A stretch of 64,000 bases of DNA from Rotaria sp. Silwood1. Taxonomy: Eukaryota > Rotifera > Eurotatoria > Philodinida > Philodinidae. Made by a program: the position numbers and the translations under genes. The first letter of the stretch is position 1, and every line of letters starts with the position of its first letter. Location: positions 3,057,581-3,121,580 of the forward strand of contig CAJNOP010000009.1 in assembly GCA_905250075.1 (NCBI GenBank), read 5' to 3'. Shown one piece after another: positions 60,373 through 64,000 of this stretch. The notes below the pieces were generated by a model. The model was not told the DNA's origin. It saw nothing but the letters and a program-made list of their open reading frames with translations, and did no database searches.

Positions 60373-63300
60373 CGTTAACAACATTGAAAATCTTTTCTTG
60401 AAATTTCTGAAATACCAATCAATGGATTGTTCAACGTCAGAACAACAGGGTGTATCATCTGACATGCATTTATCTAATAAGTTATCAAACGAAGATAATT
60501 CTGAAGTAAAAGACAGTGTAACATGTTCCGGCACTATTTCGATAAATAAATAATATCATGCTGGAAAACTGAAAGCGATTAGAAGTATGCAACATGCATA
60601 AACATTTGGCTTTATTTGAAGTCGGGAACCAATACGTAATAGAGTTTTCATTGAACTGACATGCATATCTAAAATTGACTGGATACATTATGATATAAAG
60701 TGCAAGTTATAGTAAATATTATCATTAAACACTGCTCACCTCGCTTAATTTTTTTTCTAACAATAAATGGTTTCATATGAATGAACTGAATGGCCATTGT
60801 ATCGTTGCTATAGAGGACATATTTATAAAACAGTAAGCATTTATTTCACTCCATTTTATCGAAGATTTGTTATACATATATTAGTCTCACTCTTCTCTAC
60901 TATCACCTTAAAATACTGTTCTGTCCATGGTCTCTTCTTCTAAAGGTATGCCTTTCGAAAAGCAAAAGATGTCTAGATTCTGGTTTTATTTCCTCAGTAA
61001 AATATCTTTTTATCTCTGAAAAACAACAATCTATAAATCGTTTTTTAATATCATACTTGTATAGCTCATTTTGAATTTTAATGAAGTTTCATTTTTAGTA
61101 ATCAAAAATTTCTGGAAACAGCTATTCATTCTATCTTAAAATTGAGTTTTCTTCGGTTAATAGTATATACAAGCTTTGTAAAACATTTGATATCAAAAAA
61201 CAAGCTTAGCTTTTATTTTTTATGAAATGAAAAAGTCTTGACAGGCCTGCTTAAGTTCAAAAGGAAAAACAATAAAACATAGAAAGCTCGTTTTTACACT
61301 ACATGTAACGGTTCTTTTTCGGTTTCACATAATGAACATCTTAGAGGAAGAAAAAGCCACTTGATATAAAATTTGGTTCTGTTTTTTCTCTTCTATATCG
61401 TTTTGTATGATTAGAAAACAAGCTTAACCTTAAGGATTATCACCGACAACAGTGAAATATGTCCCAAATGATATACTACCTTGAAAGTGACTTTTATTCA
61501 GTTTATGACAGCTCAAAGTTCTACAAAGTATCTTCTCGTGTGGAGTATCTCAGCAAAAAATTTTCACGAAACGTAGTGTTAGGCTTGAATTGCCAAAAAA
61601 GAAAACAAGCAGGAAAAATATTTCAACATGTTGGTTTTTTACTTACAAGTAACACTACTAGAAAGTACACTATATTTTGGAAGCCAGTAAATTGTACTAT
61701 ACCTCTGAGAGATAGAGAACGATCGAAGAGAATTAGTTCATGTATGATAGGACTATTTTAATACTGATCCATCAGAATGCAAGAAAAGACAACTATTTCA
61801 TGACTTTGGTAATAGTTCTACAATGCAGATATTTTTACTTAAACAACAAATAAACAACACAGATTTCCGATATACACGATACAACATCCATGAAATTTTC
61901 CCATATTTTTTTTCAACAACAAGTACTGATTGAAAGACTTACTTTGCCGATTTATTTGAGATTGACAGCAAGAGTGAAATGACATCGATACATAGATTAA
62001 ACGTAAAAAAGCTGTAATTTTGATTTTAACGTTTCTTCTGCAAATGCACAATAATGAATGAGCATCACTCGATTTATTTGCGTTCGTAAATTCTCTTCTT
62101 TCTTACCTTTCAGTCAAGCATTTATTCTCTCCGATCATGATATGAATTCCTTCTTAAAATATGACAAAAAACACATAAAGCAGAAACCATTAGAAAGAAA
62201 AAAGCTCATTGACGATTTCAATCTTTCGTCTACAGGCTGGCATTAATGACAGAGAATTTTTCATTTTTTTTCTTTCCTTCTGGCAATTGCTTGATTTTGG
62301 TCTCGAAATCAGTAATAGCTGCATCTGATTGATACATGAATTCAACTAGACAGATTTAAAAAAAAACTATAAGACGGAGATGTAATATCTCAATTTTATT
62401 TTTTGGGTTCGAGGAGTGCTTAATACTAGTGGCCTGACACATATGCGTTGTGTGGCTGTGCTATTTTTCAAGTTTTAGTAACTACCTGGTTCAATCATGG
62501 CATATTTTTAAAGTATGAACTTTTTATTGGGACACTCTTGATTAAAGTTATTAGGATTCAAAGTCTAGTGAGCATACTTACCCATCAGTCGAGCACGAAA
62601 CGCTTAAAATTCGGGTTGCAATGTTTTCGATATGTTTACCTCAAATGTTCATTGTAAACTCAAAGTATATTTTGACTATATTTTCAGTTTCTCAATTAAT
62701 TGCATTTAGGAATAGTTTTCGTGTATCTAAAAAGTCATCTGCACCAATCTTTTCTCATATCGAAACTTTTGCAATTTGTGAAGCCTCAAAGTGTGAATGG
62801 TCAATCATTTTAAACTAATATTTCCTTAGAGGACTTCATGAGTTAAATTCAACACCATAAAAAACAAAATATTTTTTGCTTGAATTTTGAATTTTCATAT
62901 CATTACTCAAGTTCTACAACTGAGGACAGTTTATTTCGTATTAATGAAATTTTAAAATATTGAGAAAAGAAAATTTTTAGCTCAGAAAAATCGAGCTACT
63001 ATCAGCTCAACAAAATTCATCTTTAAAACGATTGTTGTTTTACCTAAGTTCGAAAAATATCTACTGGAACTCATTATTAATATTCTTGCTCAAGAAAAAT
63101 CATTTGTGCGATTCAATTGTTCCAGGATGAAAGAGAAATTAAAGTTCTATCGATTGAGTTTCTAGCCAAAATTTCACAAGTTGCCCAGAACATATTATAG
63201 ATCTAATTCTTTACTAACAGGAGTAATAATAATAGCGTTTATCAAAGTCAACACATTTGCAACTCCTGTCACCGTAGTACAGTTAGTTCAATTGAAAAAT

Positions 63301-64000
63301 GCGTTGTTATTTGTGGATGGTCGAATACTCTAGTCCACCAACTTACTGGATGAGCCCCTAACGTCGCCCTCTCCTGTTTTTTTCTCTGTCCTGTTTCTGT
63401 CTCTTTTCTTCTCAGGTTAACAGACACACTTTCTGCTTTTCGTTTTTCTTCTCTCTTCTGTTGTGAAGTCATGTAAATGTGTATCGTGTGATGATTTATC
63501 GCATGATTCTCTACTTTTATACACATACAGTTCGTAGCTAACAATACATTGTTAAGCTCTTGCCTTGACTAAATATCTGTTTGAGTTGAAATCTGATAAA
63601 TATGTAACATTAACTATGGATAAATATTTGAGATAGATGGCAGTTTTTCTTCTATTGACATTACACAATTTGACTATGACATCGATCTCCGAATGAGAAA
63701 TGTTATCTTCTTGAGTATCTAATTTTTACTTTGGCACTTGTCGACAGTTCATTTTTCCAGTTAGGATGTTCCACAAAAGCGATGAAAACTTTTTACTGAT
63801 TGTGTGCTTCAAAAATATTCTATTTATTGTAAAAGACAAGTTAAATTGATGAAAATGACTTCGTCAATGTGAAAGTCAGTTTCACATCAGAAGACCTGCA
63901 TTACAAAAGTGCACCAAACTCCATTTACAGAGAAGCGTTAAAAAAACGAACTTTACTTTCACCTTGTAAAATGTGAGATCGAGATTAAAATTGGAACTTA
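60373..64000. other. Intergenic, no supported gene
   Basis: Short frames only, none with a domain or a consistent splice partner. A pyrimidine-rich patch lies at 63360-63460, and the purine-rich frame opposite it (63269-63544, minus) is a low-complexity product of it. No RNA gene seen. Confidence 0.4.

Noticed and set aside
59987-60534. Overlapping open frames on both strands, up to 175 codons
   Set aside because: They lie on the GC-rich foldback element, where the palindrome and lack of AT-rich stops keep several frames open by chance.
63269-63544. 91-codon minus-strand frame rich in Lys, Arg and Glu
   Set aside because: It reads the complement of a pyrimidine-rich patch and has no domain or conserved pattern.

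Overview
The window is animal nuclear DNA. It is very AT-rich, its genes are split by short GT-AG introns (many of 45-100 bp), and it carries Notch-ligand, EGF, C-type-lectin-like, BTB/SPRY and cytochrome b561 families. The small introns, AT bias and a formate/nitrite transporter (a family usual in microbes, not animals) would fit a bdelloid rotifer such as Rotaria or Adineta. That placement is inference; no marker gene settles it.

Layout. 1-3.3 kb: no supported gene. 3.3-4.6 kb (+): a KCTD-type BTB plus SPRY gene in four exons, with one surplus A in a homopolymer breaking the frame. 8.05-33.2 kb (+): one giant gene that I resolve into 48 exons with consistent splice phases, about 4,200 codons. 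It encodes a signal peptide, a Notch-ligand N-terminal (MNNL) domain, two DSL domains, about 65 EGF repeats, a C-type-lectin-like domain, a juxtamembrane region of about 1,050 residues that I do not recognise, one transmembrane helix and a tail of about 110 residues. 33.5-34.4 kb (-): the last two exons of a small membrane protein, tail to tail with the giant gene. 36.8-37.7 kb (+): an intronless orphan multi-pass membrane protein. 40.7-41.6 kb (-): an intronless formate/nitrite transporter. 44.4-44.8 kb (-): a two-exon 115-residue CxxC protein. 51.7 kb (+): a doubtful acidic small protein. 53.4-54.2 kb (+): a decayed cytochrome b561 / ferric reductase-like pseudogene. 57.8-59.1 kb (+): an intact intronless ADP-ribosylglycohydrolase. 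60.0-60.3 kb: a 304-bp foldback element with terminal inverted repeats and flanking direct repeats.

The main object of interest is the giant gene. Its N-terminus is that of a Delta/Jagged-type Notch ligand, but its EGF array is longer than that of Notch itself and rich in Notch-type O-glycosylation motifs. It has two DSL domains rather than one and ends in a lectin-like domain and novel ectodomain before the membrane. No Notch LNR or ankyrin domains are present. Two of its introns share a dispersed repeat, and another holds a foldback element of about 1 kb. The other genes look like independent neighbours; nothing suggests an operon or shared pathway.
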